Of a stretch of 64,000 bases of DNA, positions 8,167 through 17,039 are shown piece by piece. Origin of the DNA: Halogranum rubrum (GTDB taxonomy: Archaea; Halobacteriota; Halobacteria; Halobacteriales; Haloferacaceae); assembly GCF_900114455.1 (NCBI RefSeq), contig NZ_FOTC01000001.1, forward strand, positions 310,001-374,000. Reading direction: 5' to 3'. A program made the position numbers and the translations under genes. The notes beneath the pieces are model-generated. The model was not told the DNA's origin and did not search any database. It was given only the letters and a program-made list of their open reading frames with translations. Positions within the stretch are counted from its first letter, which is position 1; each line of letters begins with the position of its first letter.

Positions 8167-9552
8167 TTACTGTCGAGAGAGTGCCTCGACCGTCTCACCG
8201 ACTGGAACCGTCTCCACGTCGTCGAGAGCACGTCGCGCCCGTTCGACCGCTTCACTGTCGCTCTCGACGCCTAATCCGAGTGCGAGCAACGCACGAGTCC
8301 GTTCGTCGAACGCTTCCTCCGAGAGCGGGTCGCGGTAGTCACCGCTCGGATACGCGCGGCGACCGGTGTAGGTCGCTCCACTCGTCGTCGTGAGTTCGAC
8401 GCTCGCTCCCCACGATTCGGGAAACGCGGCTTCTAACTCGTCGTCGACGTGGAAGTGAACGCGCTCACTCAGCGCCTGGACGTGCTCCTCTTCGAGTGCG
8501 TCGCCGCCGAAGTGGTCGAGCCGTAGTTCGCCGTCCGCAATCCACCGGGCGAGGACGTACGGTGTCGAGAACTTCGCCGCCGTCGTCGTCTGCGGCCGTG
8601 TATGGCTCATGTCGACGCCGTTGCGATACGTGGAGACGTCGATTCGCTCGATGTCGTCGACAGCCAGTCCGTCGACACCGGCCGCTCGAAGCGCGTCCAG
8701 CGGTGCGTGGGTGTACCGACACGAGGGGTACTGCTTGTGGTAGGCTTCGGTCAGCCACCAGTCGTCGCCGAGCGACGCGAACAGCGCGTCGAACTCACCG
8801 TCTCCCAAGATGTCCTCGAACGGGTCGTACACCGCTTCGATGGCCGCCGCAGACCCGCGAAGACCAGCGGCGGCGCAGGTGGCGACGCTCACACCGGCTT
8901 GCGCTGAGAATCCCGCGGTGAAGTTCCGCGACGGCGCGCCCTCGGCGTAGGGGTCGTGCATCGAGACGACGGCGAGGTTCGCGGCCGTCCGGAACGTCTC
9001 GCGGCACTGGTCGGCGTCGAGTCCGAGACACACGGCCGATGTCAACGCCGGACCGACCGTCGTCCACGTCGAGTGGGGGTTCCGGACCAGCCATGGAACG
9101 GCGTCGTTGATGCGTGCCTTCATCGCGAACAGCGCGTATTCGAGGCGAGTACAGAGTTCGTACGAGCGAATACAGGCGTCGACGAACTCTTTTCCAGCTA
9201 CGTCGTTCGCCTCCGCGACGCCGACGGCCCCGGCGACGATGCTCGCCCCGACGTGACCGCCGCGGTTGTGTCCCTCTTCCATCTCTTGGGTGATGGCGGC
9301 CGTGACGTTCAGCAACGCCGCCTGTGAGGGGTCGACGCGGCGGTTCGTCCCGAGGACGGAGGCGCCTCCCTCGGCCATCGCAGCCTCGCGGAAGACCTGT
9401 TCGTGTTGCGGTGCGACGGCCCCGGCGACTGTCGCCGAGAGCACGTCGGTCACGAGGCGGCGTCCCTCCTCGCGGACCTCGTCCGGAATCTCGGTGGTCA
9501 GAAAGTCGTACACGTGTCGTTCCCAGTCTCGGACTGGTGTCTGTGGAATCAT
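8167..9552 (-). CDS. MmgE/PrpD family protein (first copy)
   Basis: 461 residues, the normal length. Family landmarks: VTAAITQEMEEGHNRGGHVGASIV near residues 90-115 (the EDGH/DxGH active-site region of 2-methylcitrate dehydratase relatives) and a C-terminal KQYPSCRYTHAPLDAL segment. The family includes 2-methylcitrate dehydratase, cis-aconitate decarboxylase and iminodisuccinate epimerase, all acting on branched or substituted dicarboxylic or tricarboxylic acids. It stands next to a second paralogue and a Liv-type importer, so it probably acts on the imported compound or an intermediate. The exact reaction cannot be read from sequence. Confidence 0.85.
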   Translation of the reverse strand: MIPQTPVRDWERHVYDFLTTEIPDEVREEGRRLVTDVLSATVAGAVAPQHEQVFREAAMAEGGASVLGTNRRVDPSQAALLNVTAAITQEMEEGHNRGGHVGASIVAGAVGVAEANDVAGKEFVDACIRSYELCTRLEYALFAMKARINDAVPWLVRNPHSTWTTVGPALTSAVCLGLDADQCRETFRTAANLAVVSMHDPYAEGAPSRNFTAGFSAQAGVSVATCAAAGLRGSAAAIEAVYDPFEDILGDGEFDALFASLGDDWWLTEAYHKQYPSCRYTHAPLDALRAAGVDGLAVDDIERIDVSTYRNGVDMSHTRPQTTTAAKFSTPYVLARWIADGELRLDHFGGDALEEEHVQALSERVHFHVDDELEAAFPESWGASVELTTTSGATYTGRRAYPSGDYRDPLSEEAFDERTRALLALGLGVESDSEAVERARRALDDVETVPVGETVEALSRQ

Positions 9553-9705
9553 GATGAGTATGGTGAGTGGATGGTGCGTGTGGTGCGTGCGGTGAATCGT
9601 GGGTTTCGTCTGGTGGTCGGTAGTCGATGGTCGAGAGTCAGTCGTCGAACGTCGGTTCGTCTCGCCTCACTTCGCCTCGTGCAGTCGGCGTCGGCCGCCG
9701 ACTGC

Positions 9706-11094
9706 TCACGCTCGCGTCAACGTACAGAGGACGCGCGGTGCGGCGGGTTCCCGGGCGGCGCTCCAGAGGTGGTCGACGTGTGACGACCCGACCACCGGGG
9801 CGACGAGTTCGTCGAACTTGGCTCTGAGTTCCGCTTCGGTGAACGGGTCGTGTTCGCCGCCGCGGGCGCTTCGAACACTCGCGTCGAGCGTCTCGCCGCT
9901 GTCGAGCGTGACTCGTACGCGCGCGCCGCGTTCGTCGGGCACACGTGCGGCAACGTCGTCGGCGACGGTCACCGTCACCCGCCGTGCCAGTTTGTAGGCG
10001 TCTTCGGTCAACGCCTCGTCGGTGAACGCTTCTTTCCCCGTCGTTCCGGTCGTGAGCACGGTGCCGACGGCGAACGGAATCGAGAACTTCGCTTGGAGCG
10101 CGTTCGTCGGTTCCGGATTCGAGAGGGTCGCAGCGGCCGGATACGTCTCGACGGTCACCGCGTCGACGTCGGCGGCCGAGACGTCGTGGTCGGCCCGTAC
10201 CTGAGTCAGTGCGTCGAGCACCGGATGCGTGTACCGGCAGGCGGCGTGGCGTTTGAAGTAGCCGCGTTCGATCTCCCACAGTTCCCCGAGTCCTGCTGCG
10301 AGCGCGTCACGCTCGGGTTCCGCGTCGGCGACAGATTGGAGGTGGCGCGCCAGTCCGTCTGTGAGACCGGTGAATCCCGCCTGTGCTTGGTCGGCGGCGA
10401 CGAGACCTGCGAGGTTGCTCATTCCGGTGTAGCCGTTTCTGACCGTCGCCCCTTCCGTCGCCGCCTCGAAGCGCGTGTGTTGGGCGTAGTTGGCCGCGAT
10501 GCGCATCGCGTGCAGTGTCGTCTCGGCGTCGAACTCGCGGAGGCGGGCGACACCGGCCGCCGCACCGACCGCACCCCAAACGCCGTGTGGGTGATAGGCC
10601 GACGTGAGTGGGACGACCATCCGTGCGACACGGACGGCGGTCTCGTAGGCGGCGACGAAGGCGGTGAGGAACTCTTGGCCGCTCTTGAACTCGCTTTCCC
10701 CGTCTGCTAACAGGGCCGGGAGGACGTGTATCGCCGGATGACCTGCTGCGAAGCGGTGTCCTTCGTCGAGTTCGAGTACCGACCCTGCCGTTCCGTTGAG
10801 GAACGCCGCCTGATACGGCGAAGTGCGTTGGCCGGCAGTTCCGAAGAGCGTCGCGTTCCCGCCGTTTTGTGCGGCCCAGTCCGCGGTGAGCGCCGCGACG
10901 GCCGGGTCCGAGGTGCCGCCGAGAATCACGCCGACGGTGTCGGCGATGGTCAGACTGGCTCTGTCAGCGACGCGGTCCGGAATCGCCGACGTATCGAGCT
11001 CGGCGACGAACGAGGCTAGTGACCGTTCATCGAGTTCGGATTCGGACTCGGCGTTCGCCCCGGATTCGGCGGCTCGCTCCTGTGGTTCGTTCAT
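9706..11094 (-). CDS. MmgE/PrpD family protein (second copy)
   Basis: 462 residues from the ATG that begins MNEPQERAAES; a start 63 bases upstream would overlap the ABC ATPase gene and add an atypical N-terminus. Landmarks match the first copy: GTAGSVLELDEGHRFAAGHPAIHV near residues 95-120 and KRHAACRYTHPVLDAL near 300. The two copies are clearly diverged, which suggests different substrates or steps, or a heteromeric complex. It begins 11 bases after the livF-like stop and so belongs to the transporter operon. A Glu/Ser/Ala-rich N-terminal tail of about 25 residues is likely disordered. Confidence 0.85.
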   Translation of the reverse strand: MNEPQERAAESGANAESESELDERSLASFVAELDTSAIPDRVADRASLTIADTVGVILGGTSDPAVAALTADWAAQNGGNATLFGTAGQRTSPYQAAFLNGTAGSVLELDEGHRFAAGHPAIHVLPALLADGESEFKSGQEFLTAFVAAYETAVRVARMVVPLTSAYHPHGVWGAVGAAAGVARLREFDAETTLHAMRIAANYAQHTRFEAATEGATVRNGYTGMSNLAGLVAADQAQAGFTGLTDGLARHLQSVADAEPERDALAAGLGELWEIERGYFKRHAACRYTHPVLDALTQVRADHDVSAADVDAVTVETYPAAATLSNPEPTNALQAKFSIPFAVGTVLTTGTTGKEAFTDEALTEDAYKLARRVTVTVADDVAARVPDERGARVRVTLDSGETLDASVRSARGGEHDPFTEAELRAKFDELVAPVVGSSHVDHLWSAAREPAAPRVLCTLTRA

Positions 11095-11104
11095 CTTCAC
11101 CACC

Positions 11105-11809
11105 TCACACTCCGAGGTAGGCTTCGACGATGCCGTCGTCTTCGAGCAGTTCGTCACCCGGTGCGGACATCGTGATGCGTCCGTTCTCCATCACGTAGCC
11201 TCTGTCGGCGAGTCGAAGCGTCTGCTGGACGTTCTGTTCGACCATGAGCACGGTCACCCCTTGACTGTGGACCTCCTCGACGACGTCGAACACCTCTTGG
11301 ACGAGTTGCGGAGCGAGACCGATAGACGGTTCGTCGAGGATGAGCAGGTCCGGGTCGCCCATGAGCGCGCGGGCGAGCGTCAACATCTGTTGTTCGCCGC
11401 CGGACATAGTCCCTGCCCGCTGGCTCTTTCGCTCTGCGAGGCGGGGAAAGAGCTCGAGCATCTCCTCTAACGTCTCGTCGCGCTTGGCCTGCGCGTCGGC
11501 CGTCTGCGCGCCGAGGAGCAGGTTGTCCATGACGGTCATGTTCGTGAACAGGTCGCGGTTCTCCGGCACCTGCACGATACCGCGCTCGACGATTTCGTGT
11601 GAGGGTTCTTCCTGAATCGGCTCTCCACGGTAGGTAATCGTCCCGTGTGTCGCCGAGAGGATGCCGCAGATGGTTCGCATCGTTGTCGTCTTGCCCGCAC
11701 CGTTCGACCCGATGAGCGCGACGATCTCTCCTTCGCCGACGGTCATGTCGACGCCGTGGAGTACCTCGATCTCGTCGTAGCCTGCACGGACGTTACTGAG
11801 TTCAAGCAT
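11105..11809 (-). CDS. livF: Branched-chain-amino-acid-type ABC transporter ATPase LivF
   Basis: 234 residues from the ATG giving MLELSNVRAGYDEIEVLHGV; this start overlaps the livG stop by 8 bases. Walker A is GSNGAGKTT, the signature is MSGGEQQML, and Walker B is LLILDEPSIGLAP. The short length and the sequence after the signature are LivF-like rather than LivG-like. With the other subunits it energises uptake of amino acids, amides, urea derivatives or aromatic acids; the neighbours make a non-amino-acid substrate plausible. Confidence 0.9.
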   Translation of the reverse strand: MLELSNVRAGYDEIEVLHGVDMTVGEGEIVALIGSNGAGKTTTMRTICGILSATHGTITYRGEPIQEEPSHEIVERGIVQVPENRDLFTNMTVMDNLLLGAQTADAQAKRDETLEEMLELFPRLAERKSQRAGTMSGGEQQMLTLARALMGDPDLLILDEPSIGLAPQLVQEVFDVVEEVHSQGVTVLMVEQNVQQTLRLADRGYVMENGRITMSAPGDELLEDDGIVEAYLGV

Positions 11810-12563
11810 CGACGTCGGACCCCCCGATGTAGGCCTCGATGACACGCTCGTTCGAGACGATCTCCTGTGGTCGCCCGAAGCCGATTCCTTTCCCTTGGTT
11901 GAGCACCTTCACGTAGTCTGAGATGTTCATGATTGCCTTCATGTCGTGTTCGATGATGAGGAGGCTCGTTCCTCGCTCGCGCAGTTGACGGAACAGGTCG
12001 AGCATCTGCTTCGACTCGGAGGGAGTGAGTCCCGCCATAATCTCGTCTAAGAGCAGAATCTTCGGTTTCGTCGCGATAGAGCGCGCCAGTTCGAGCCGTT
12101 TCTGTGCGCCGATGGTCAACTCGCCTGCCTCTTCGGTGGCACGGTCGGCGAGGCCGACGAACTCCAACTGTTCCATGGCGATCTTCTCCGCCTCGCTGCG
12201 GCGACGCGTGTGGATGTGTGCGCCGACCATCGCGTTCTCGACGACGGTCAACTCTTCGAGCGGCCGCGTGATCTGGAACGTCCGGGCGAGGCCGCGCCGA
12301 GCGATCTTGTGAGAGGGGAGCCCCGAAATCTCCTCGCCTTCGAGCGTCACCGTTCCCGATGTCGGTGGGAACGTTCCACTGATACAGTTGAACAGCGTCG
12401 TCTTGCCCGCGCCGTTCGGTCCGATGAGACCGATAATCTCGCCGCGTTTGACATCCATGTCGACGCCGTCGAGTGCCTGCAGTCCGGAGAAACGTTTGCC
12501 GACGTCACGGACCGAGAGGATAGTCTCTCCCTCGCGGTCGGCGTGCTGGTTCGTCTCAGACAT
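11802..12563 (-). CDS. livG: Branched-chain-amino-acid-type ABC transporter ATPase LivG
   Basis: 253 residues. Walker A is GPNGAGKTT, followed by LFNCISGTFPPTSG; the region GLARTFQITRPLEELTVVENAMVG is characteristic of LivG. Walker B is ILLLDEIMAGLTP. The usual LSGG-type signature is replaced by ELTIGAQKRLELARS, which is common in this subfamily. It starts on the base where livM stops and overlaps livF at its end, so all Liv subunits are made from one message. Confidence 0.9.
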   Translation of the reverse strand: MSETNQHADREGETILSVRDVGKRFSGLQALDGVDMDVKRGEIIGLIGPNGAGKTTLFNCISGTFPPTSGTVTLEGEEISGLPSHKIARRGLARTFQITRPLEELTVVENAMVGAHIHTRRRSEAEKIAMEQLEFVGLADRATEEAGELTIGAQKRLELARSIATKPKILLLDEIMAGLTPSESKQMLDLFRQLRERGTSLLIIEHDMKAIMNISDYVKVLNQGKGIGFGRPQEIVSNERVIEAYIGGSDVDA

Positions 12564-13648
12564 CAGTTGTTCACCTCCTCGTTGGAATCAGTCGAGCGGA
12601 CACGGTTCCAGAGCGCCCGTGCGCGACTCGGCCAACTCACCACACCACGCGGTGAGTAGATGACGATGGCGACGAGGAACGCCCCGTAGATGATGCGGTC
12701 CAACCCGTTGATGTTCGTGAACGTCGTCCGGGCGACTTCACTGACCGGCGTGACGATGAACGACCCGACGATGGGGCCGATGAGCGTCCCCGGGCCGCCG
12801 ACGACGGCGGGCAGGAGTAGTTCGACGTTCTTGAACAATGCGAACACCGTGTCGGGGCGAATCGTGTTGAAGTACATAGACCAGTAGGCACCGCCGAGAG
12901 CCGTGAAGAACGCGCTCACGGCGACACCGAGCATCTTGTAGCGGAACGCGGGGACACCCACGCTCGCGGCGGCGGATTCGTCCTCGCGGATAGCGAAGAA
13001 GTAGAGTCCGATCCACGAGTTCTTGATGAGCCACGAGATAAGCGTGACGACGAGGAGGAACCCGAGGATGAGATAGTAGTACGGCAGGTCACTTTGGAAC
13101 TGGAAGGCGAGGAGTCCGTACTCCGCGCCGTAGTCCCGTGGGAACGGTTTGAAGTACCCGTTCGCACCCTGTAGTTCGGACATGTTTACCACGACGAACC
13201 GGAGCAGTTCGGCGAACGCCAGCGTCGCCAGTGCGAAGTAGTGCCCCTTCAGCTTGAACCGGAAGGTGAGAAAGCCGATGATGAGACCATAGCCCGCCGC
13301 GATGACGCCCGCGACGAGCATCCCCACCCACGGGTTGAGCGCGAGGTCCGCGAGGAGCTTTTGGGTCGCATAGGCACCGATGCCGAAGAACGCGGCGTGT
13401 CCGAACGAGAACTGCCCGGTGTAACCGGACATGATGTTCCACGCTTGGGCGGTGTAGGCGTAGATGACGGTCAGAATCAGGACTTTGAGGCTCAGCGTCG
13501 CCGCCAGTTCCATCCCGGCGACGTCGATTTCGATGATGTACGGGAGCGCGGCGAGGAACCCGAACAGTGCCACTCCCTTCACGAACGGCGCGTACGTCTG
13601 GTCGTCGAAGTCGCGGTAACTCTCGCGAACCGACTCGATGGTGCTCAT
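12563..13648 (-). CDS. livM: Branched-chain-amino-acid-type ABC transporter permease LivM
   Basis: 361 residues with about nine to ten hydrophobic segments. SGYTGQFSFGHAAFFGIGAYA near residues 70-95 is the LivM signature, and FFAIREDESAAASVGVPAFRYK near 215-240 is the cytoplasmic coupling loop that contacts the ATPase. The ATG overlaps the livH stop by four bases. It forms the translocation pore with LivH. Confidence 0.92.
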   Translation of the reverse strand: MSTIESVRESYRDFDDQTYAPFVKGVALFGFLAALPYIIEIDVAGMELAATLSLKVLILTVIYAYTAQAWNIMSGYTGQFSFGHAAFFGIGAYATQKLLADLALNPWVGMLVAGVIAAGYGLIIGFLTFRFKLKGHYFALATLAFAELLRFVVVNMSELQGANGYFKPFPRDYGAEYGLLAFQFQSDLPYYYLILGFLLVVTLISWLIKNSWIGLYFFAIREDESAAASVGVPAFRYKMLGVAVSAFFTALGGAYWSMYFNTIRPDTVFALFKNVELLLPAVVGGPGTLIGPIVGSFIVTPVSEVARTTFTNINGLDRIIYGAFLVAIVIYSPRGVVSWPSRARALWNRVRSTDSNEEVNN

Positions 13649-14610
13649 GCGTCGGCACCTCCGAAGAGGCCCTCGGGCTTGACCAGCAGCGTCCCGATGA
13701 AGAGGAGGAAGATGAGAACCTGTGCGGTCGTTCCGGGCAGGTAATAGCCGCCGAACACCTGAATCATCCCCACGATGAGACCGCCGACGAACGCCCCCGG
13801 GAACGACCCGAGGCCGCCGAGGATGACGATGACGAAGGCGTTGATGAGGTAGGTCTCGCCCGTAAAGGGGTCGAAGCGCTGGAAGAGCGCGATGGACGCG
13901 CCCGCGACACCTGCGAGCGCCGCACCGATGCCGAACGTGAGGTAGTTGATGCGCTTGACGTTGATACCGACGTAGCGCGCACCGTCACGGTTGTCCGCCG
14001 TGCCACGAATCCGTCGTCCGAGGTCGGTGCTGTTGAGAAACGCCCGGACGGCGAGCATCGTTCCGAGTGCGATGATGAGCGCGTACAGTTGACCCAGCGG
14101 GATGAACACGCCGCCGACTTGGAGAGACCCGAGCGAGAGTTGCACCTGCTGCGGGTCGGGCGTAAACACGATTTCGATAGCCGACTGGATGATGAGCAAC
14201 ACACCGAGCGTGGCGATGAGTTGGTTCTGTTGGGGTGCCTCCAGAATCGGCTCGACGGTGAGGACGTGGACGACCACCCCCAACACGAACAACACGACGG
14301 CGGCGATTGGAATGCCGACGAACGGACTGATGCCGAGTGATTCGGAGACCAACCAGACGGTGTACATTCCGACGACCAGAAACACACCGTGGGCGAAGTT
14401 GATGACGTCCATCACACCGAAAATCATCGTCAGGCCGAGTGCAGTCAACGCGTAGACTCCACCGAGCAGGAGTCCGAACGCTAGCAACTGCAACAAGACG
14501 GCATCGAGATTTGCGATATCGGTCAGGAACTGTACGAGCGGGTCTGTGAACCGGTCTAACCCGCCCCCCTGCAGTGGGAACGTAACGACGGATATGTCTA
14601 TTTGTGGCAT
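13645..14610 (-). CDS. livH: Branched-chain-amino-acid-type ABC transporter permease LivH
   Basis: 321 residues, about eight hydrophobic segments. LTMIFGVMDVINFAHGVFLVVGMYTV near residues 55-85 is the conserved LivH block; GLGSFPGAFVGGLIVGMIQ near 265-285 is another family landmark. First permease gene after the binding-protein gene, separated from it by about 137 bases. Confidence 0.92.
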   Translation of the reverse strand: MPQIDISVVTFPLQGGGLDRFTDPLVQFLTDIANLDAVLLQLLAFGLLLGGVYALTALGLTMIFGVMDVINFAHGVFLVVGMYTVWLVSESLGISPFVGIPIAAVVLFVLGVVVHVLTVEPILEAPQQNQLIATLGVLLIIQSAIEIVFTPDPQQVQLSLGSLQVGGVFIPLGQLYALIIALGTMLAVRAFLNSTDLGRRIRGTADNRDGARYVGINVKRINYLTFGIGAALAGVAGASIALFQRFDPFTGETYLINAFVIVILGGLGSFPGAFVGGLIVGMIQVFGGYYLPGTTAQVLIFLLFIGTLLVKPEGLFGGADA

Positions 14611-14747
14611 ACGGGTGGCTTACACTCGGTGATAGTTGGCATGTCTCATAAAGGGTACCCTCGTCGTCTCAGTTCGTTGCTGCGAAAGAAAGCGGGGACG
14701 GGATGACGAAGTAGTCAGGTAGTCGCGATGAGCGCAGGTCGCCGAAC

Positions 14748-16073
14748 TCAGATCTGCGGTGACGTCTCGGCGTACTCTTCGGGGTAGACCACTTTGACCG
14801 AGAGGTCTTGCACCTGGTTGACCGGCGCGAGCGCGTTGATGTTCTCGCCGGCGTCGTTGAACTCGATGGTCCCCATCGCGGAGATGTGGTCCTCGTACTG
14901 GAGTTGCTTCAGCGCGTTGTTGATGTCTTCGGAGTCGGCGCTGCCGGCCTCCTCGATGGCTTGGATGATGACCTCTCCGGCGGTGTAGGCCATCCCGACG
15001 GACGCGGAGAACTCCTGGTCGTAGTTCTCCGTGAACTGCGAGCGGACCTCGGCGGTCTTGTCGGTGGTCGGGTTCAGTGCGTAGTTGTTGTCCAGCACAC
15101 CGTTAGCGAAGTCACCGATGTCGGAGACAGCCTTGTCGTCGGTGAACGTCGCCGAAGCACAGGCCGTCAGATGCGGCGGACGGTAGCTTTGGTCTTGCAG
15201 CGCCTGTGCGAGGAGGACGCCGCCGGCGACGTACGTCGACGCGATGATGGTGTCGGGGTCCGCCTGTCGGAGTCTCGAAACCTGCGTGTTCGCGTTCGAC
15301 GCACCGAACTCGATGGCCGTCTCCTCGACGATTTCGACGTCCTGTTCGGGGAGCGTCTCACGGAGACTGTCGCGAATCGCCTGCCCGTAGCTGTTGTTGA
15401 TGTAGAACAGACCGGCCGTGTCGAGCGTGCCGCCGTTGTCGCGGACGACCGTCGGAACGAGGTCGGCGTAGTCGCTCGCCATCCGTCGGGCCGGTGGCTG
15501 TGGACGGTAGACGTAGTTGAACCCGCGGTTCTCCAGGATGTTGTCGGCGGCCGCGATGGAGATGACGAACGGCACGCCCTGTCGCTCTGCCACCTGCGTC
15601 GCCGCCGTCGTGACGGGCGAGGAGTAACATCCGGTGAGGACGTTCGCCCCGTCCGAGAGCAGTTCTTCCGTGACCTGCCCACCGAGTTCCTGCTTCCCTT
15701 GGTTGTCGCCCTGGATGACGTTCACCTCTGCGCCGCCGAGCGATTCGATACCACCCGCCTCGTTCTTCCGCATGGCGGCGAGTTTGATGGCGTTGTTCAT
15801 CCCGACGCCGGTGGCGGCGAGACTGCCCGAGAGCGGGTGGTTCGACCCGATGACGACTTCGTCGACGGAGCCACCACTCGACCCCGTCGTAGTCCCTTGG
15901 TTCCCGCCGGACCCGCCGTCCGAACCGTTGTCTCCACCGTCTCCGCCATCACCGCCGGACCCGGTATCGTCGCTGGTACATCCCGCGAGTGTCAGTGCCG
16001 CAACGCTCGCTCCAGTCGTCTTGAGAAAACGTCGCCTGTTGCTCGTCACCGAAGACTTGAGAGTCTTACCCAT
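14748..16073 (-). CDS. Liv-type substrate-binding lipoprotein
   Basis: 441 residues. NRRRFLKTTGASVAALTLAGC is a Tat signal with lipobox, followed by a Gly/Asp/Ser linker of about 40 residues. The mature domain begins VIGSNHPLSGSLAATGVGMNNAIKLAA, the classic start of type I periplasmic-binding folds of the Liv/amide family, and continues with VNVIQGDNQGKQ and GCYSSPVTTAATQVAERQGVPFV. It captures the substrate outside the cell and delivers it to LivHM. It is the first gene of the transporter operon and is divergent from the SDR gene, with a shared regulatory region of about 137 bases that includes AT-rich TATA candidates. Confidence 0.92.
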   Translation of the reverse strand: MGKTLKSSVTSNRRRFLKTTGASVAALTLAGCTSDDTGSGGDGGDGGDNGSDGGSGGNQGTTTGSSGGSVDEVVIGSNHPLSGSLAATGVGMNNAIKLAAMRKNEAGGIESLGGAEVNVIQGDNQGKQELGGQVTEELLSDGANVLTGCYSSPVTTAATQVAERQGVPFVISIAAADNILENRGFNYVYRPQPPARRMASDYADLVPTVVRDNGGTLDTAGLFYINNSYGQAIRDSLRETLPEQDVEIVEETAIEFGASNANTQVSRLRQADPDTIIASTYVAGGVLLAQALQDQSYRPPHLTACASATFTDDKAVSDIGDFANGVLDNNYALNPTTDKTAEVRSQFTENYDQEFSASVGMAYTAGEVIIQAIEEAGSADSEDINNALKQLQYEDHISAMGTIEFNDAGENINALAPVNQVQDLSVKVVYPEEYAETSPQI

Positions 16074-16210
16074 GGCAATCGATCACAGCTTTGGGGTTGA
16101 TGATAATAAACACCAATAAAAGATAGTTGTCATGTACGGGTGAGAAATACCCGACAAAGTGTGTGAATCTAACGCACACGTTCAAGACACCGGTCGTCGT
16201 CACTCCGACT

Positions 16211-16996
16211 ATGGACTCGGACACCAGTCTCGCTTCCGACACGAGCGAAGCGTTTCGACAGCAGACGGTCATCGTCACGGGCACCGCGAGCGGTATCGGA
16301 CGGGCGTGCGCTCGTCTCGTCGTCGCTGGCGGCGGTACCGTCGCCGGTGGAGATATACGCGACCAACAGGCGACCGTCGAGGCGTGTGACGAGTATTCCG
16401 GGACGTTCGTCCCCGTCGACACCGACGTGACCGACGAAGCCGACGTCGCCCGACTCGTTGAGCGTGCCGCCGAAACCGGTGAGACTGGTGAGGTGGACGT
16501 CGTCGTCAACGTGGCCGGAATCATCAGTCGTGGTCCCGTCGAGAACCTGCGCGACGAGGATTGGCAAGGCGCACTCGACGTGAATCTCTCAGGACCACTT
16601 CGCGTCTGTCGAGCGGCAGCGCCCCATCTCCGGACGAACGGCGGCGCAGTCGTCAACGTCTCGTCCATCTTCGGGCAGATTGGGGCCGCAGAGCGCGCGA
16701 GTTACACTGCCTCGAAAGCCGGACTGGAAGGATTGACTCGGGCGCTCGCTGCGGAGTGGGGTTCCGATGGCGTCCGTGTCAACGCCGTCGCACCGGGATA
16801 CATCCGCACGCGGATGACCGAACCGTTCGAGGACGACGAGGTCGCTCTCGACCGCTTCCGCGCGCTCTCGGCACTCGACCGAGTCGGCCGACCGGAAGAA
16901 GTTGCCTCCGTCGTCGGCTTCCTCGCTAGCGACGCCGCCAGTTTCGTCACCGGTGAGACGCTACTCGTCGATGGGGGTCGGGCGACTGTCGAGTGA
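16211..16996 (+). CDS. Short-chain dehydrogenase/reductase
   Basis: 261 residues from the ATG that gives MDSDTSLASDTSE; an earlier in-frame ATG would add 28 atypical residues. Rossmann motif TGTASGIG near residues 24-31, NVAGI in place of NAG near 105, catalytic Ser in VNVSS, and Tyr/Lys in YTASK near 168-172, followed by RVNAVAPGYIRT. NAD(P)-dependent oxidation or reduction of an alcohol or ketone is expected. It is the first plus-strand gene of the island, divergent from the transporter operon. Confidence 0.9.
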   Translation: MDSDTSLASDTSEAFRQQTVIVTGTASGIGRACARLVVAGGGTVAGGDIRDQQATVEACDEYSGTFVPVDTDVTDEADVARLVERAAETGETGEVDVVVNVAGIISRGPVENLRDEDWQGALDVNLSGPLRVCRAAAPHLRTNGGAVVNVSSIFGQIGAAERASYTASKAGLEGLTRALAAEWGSDGVRVNAVAPGYIRTRMTEPFEDDEVALDRFRALSALDRVGRPEEVASVVGFLASDAASFVTGETLLVDGGRATVE

Positions 16997-17039
16997 GAAT
17001 CGAGTAGGAGGTGAGAAGAACAGTGCGCTATTCGACCGA

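Noticed and set aside
14808-16100. 430-codon plus-strand open frame over the Liv binding-protein gene
   Set aside because: Antisense shadow of a clear Tat lipoprotein.
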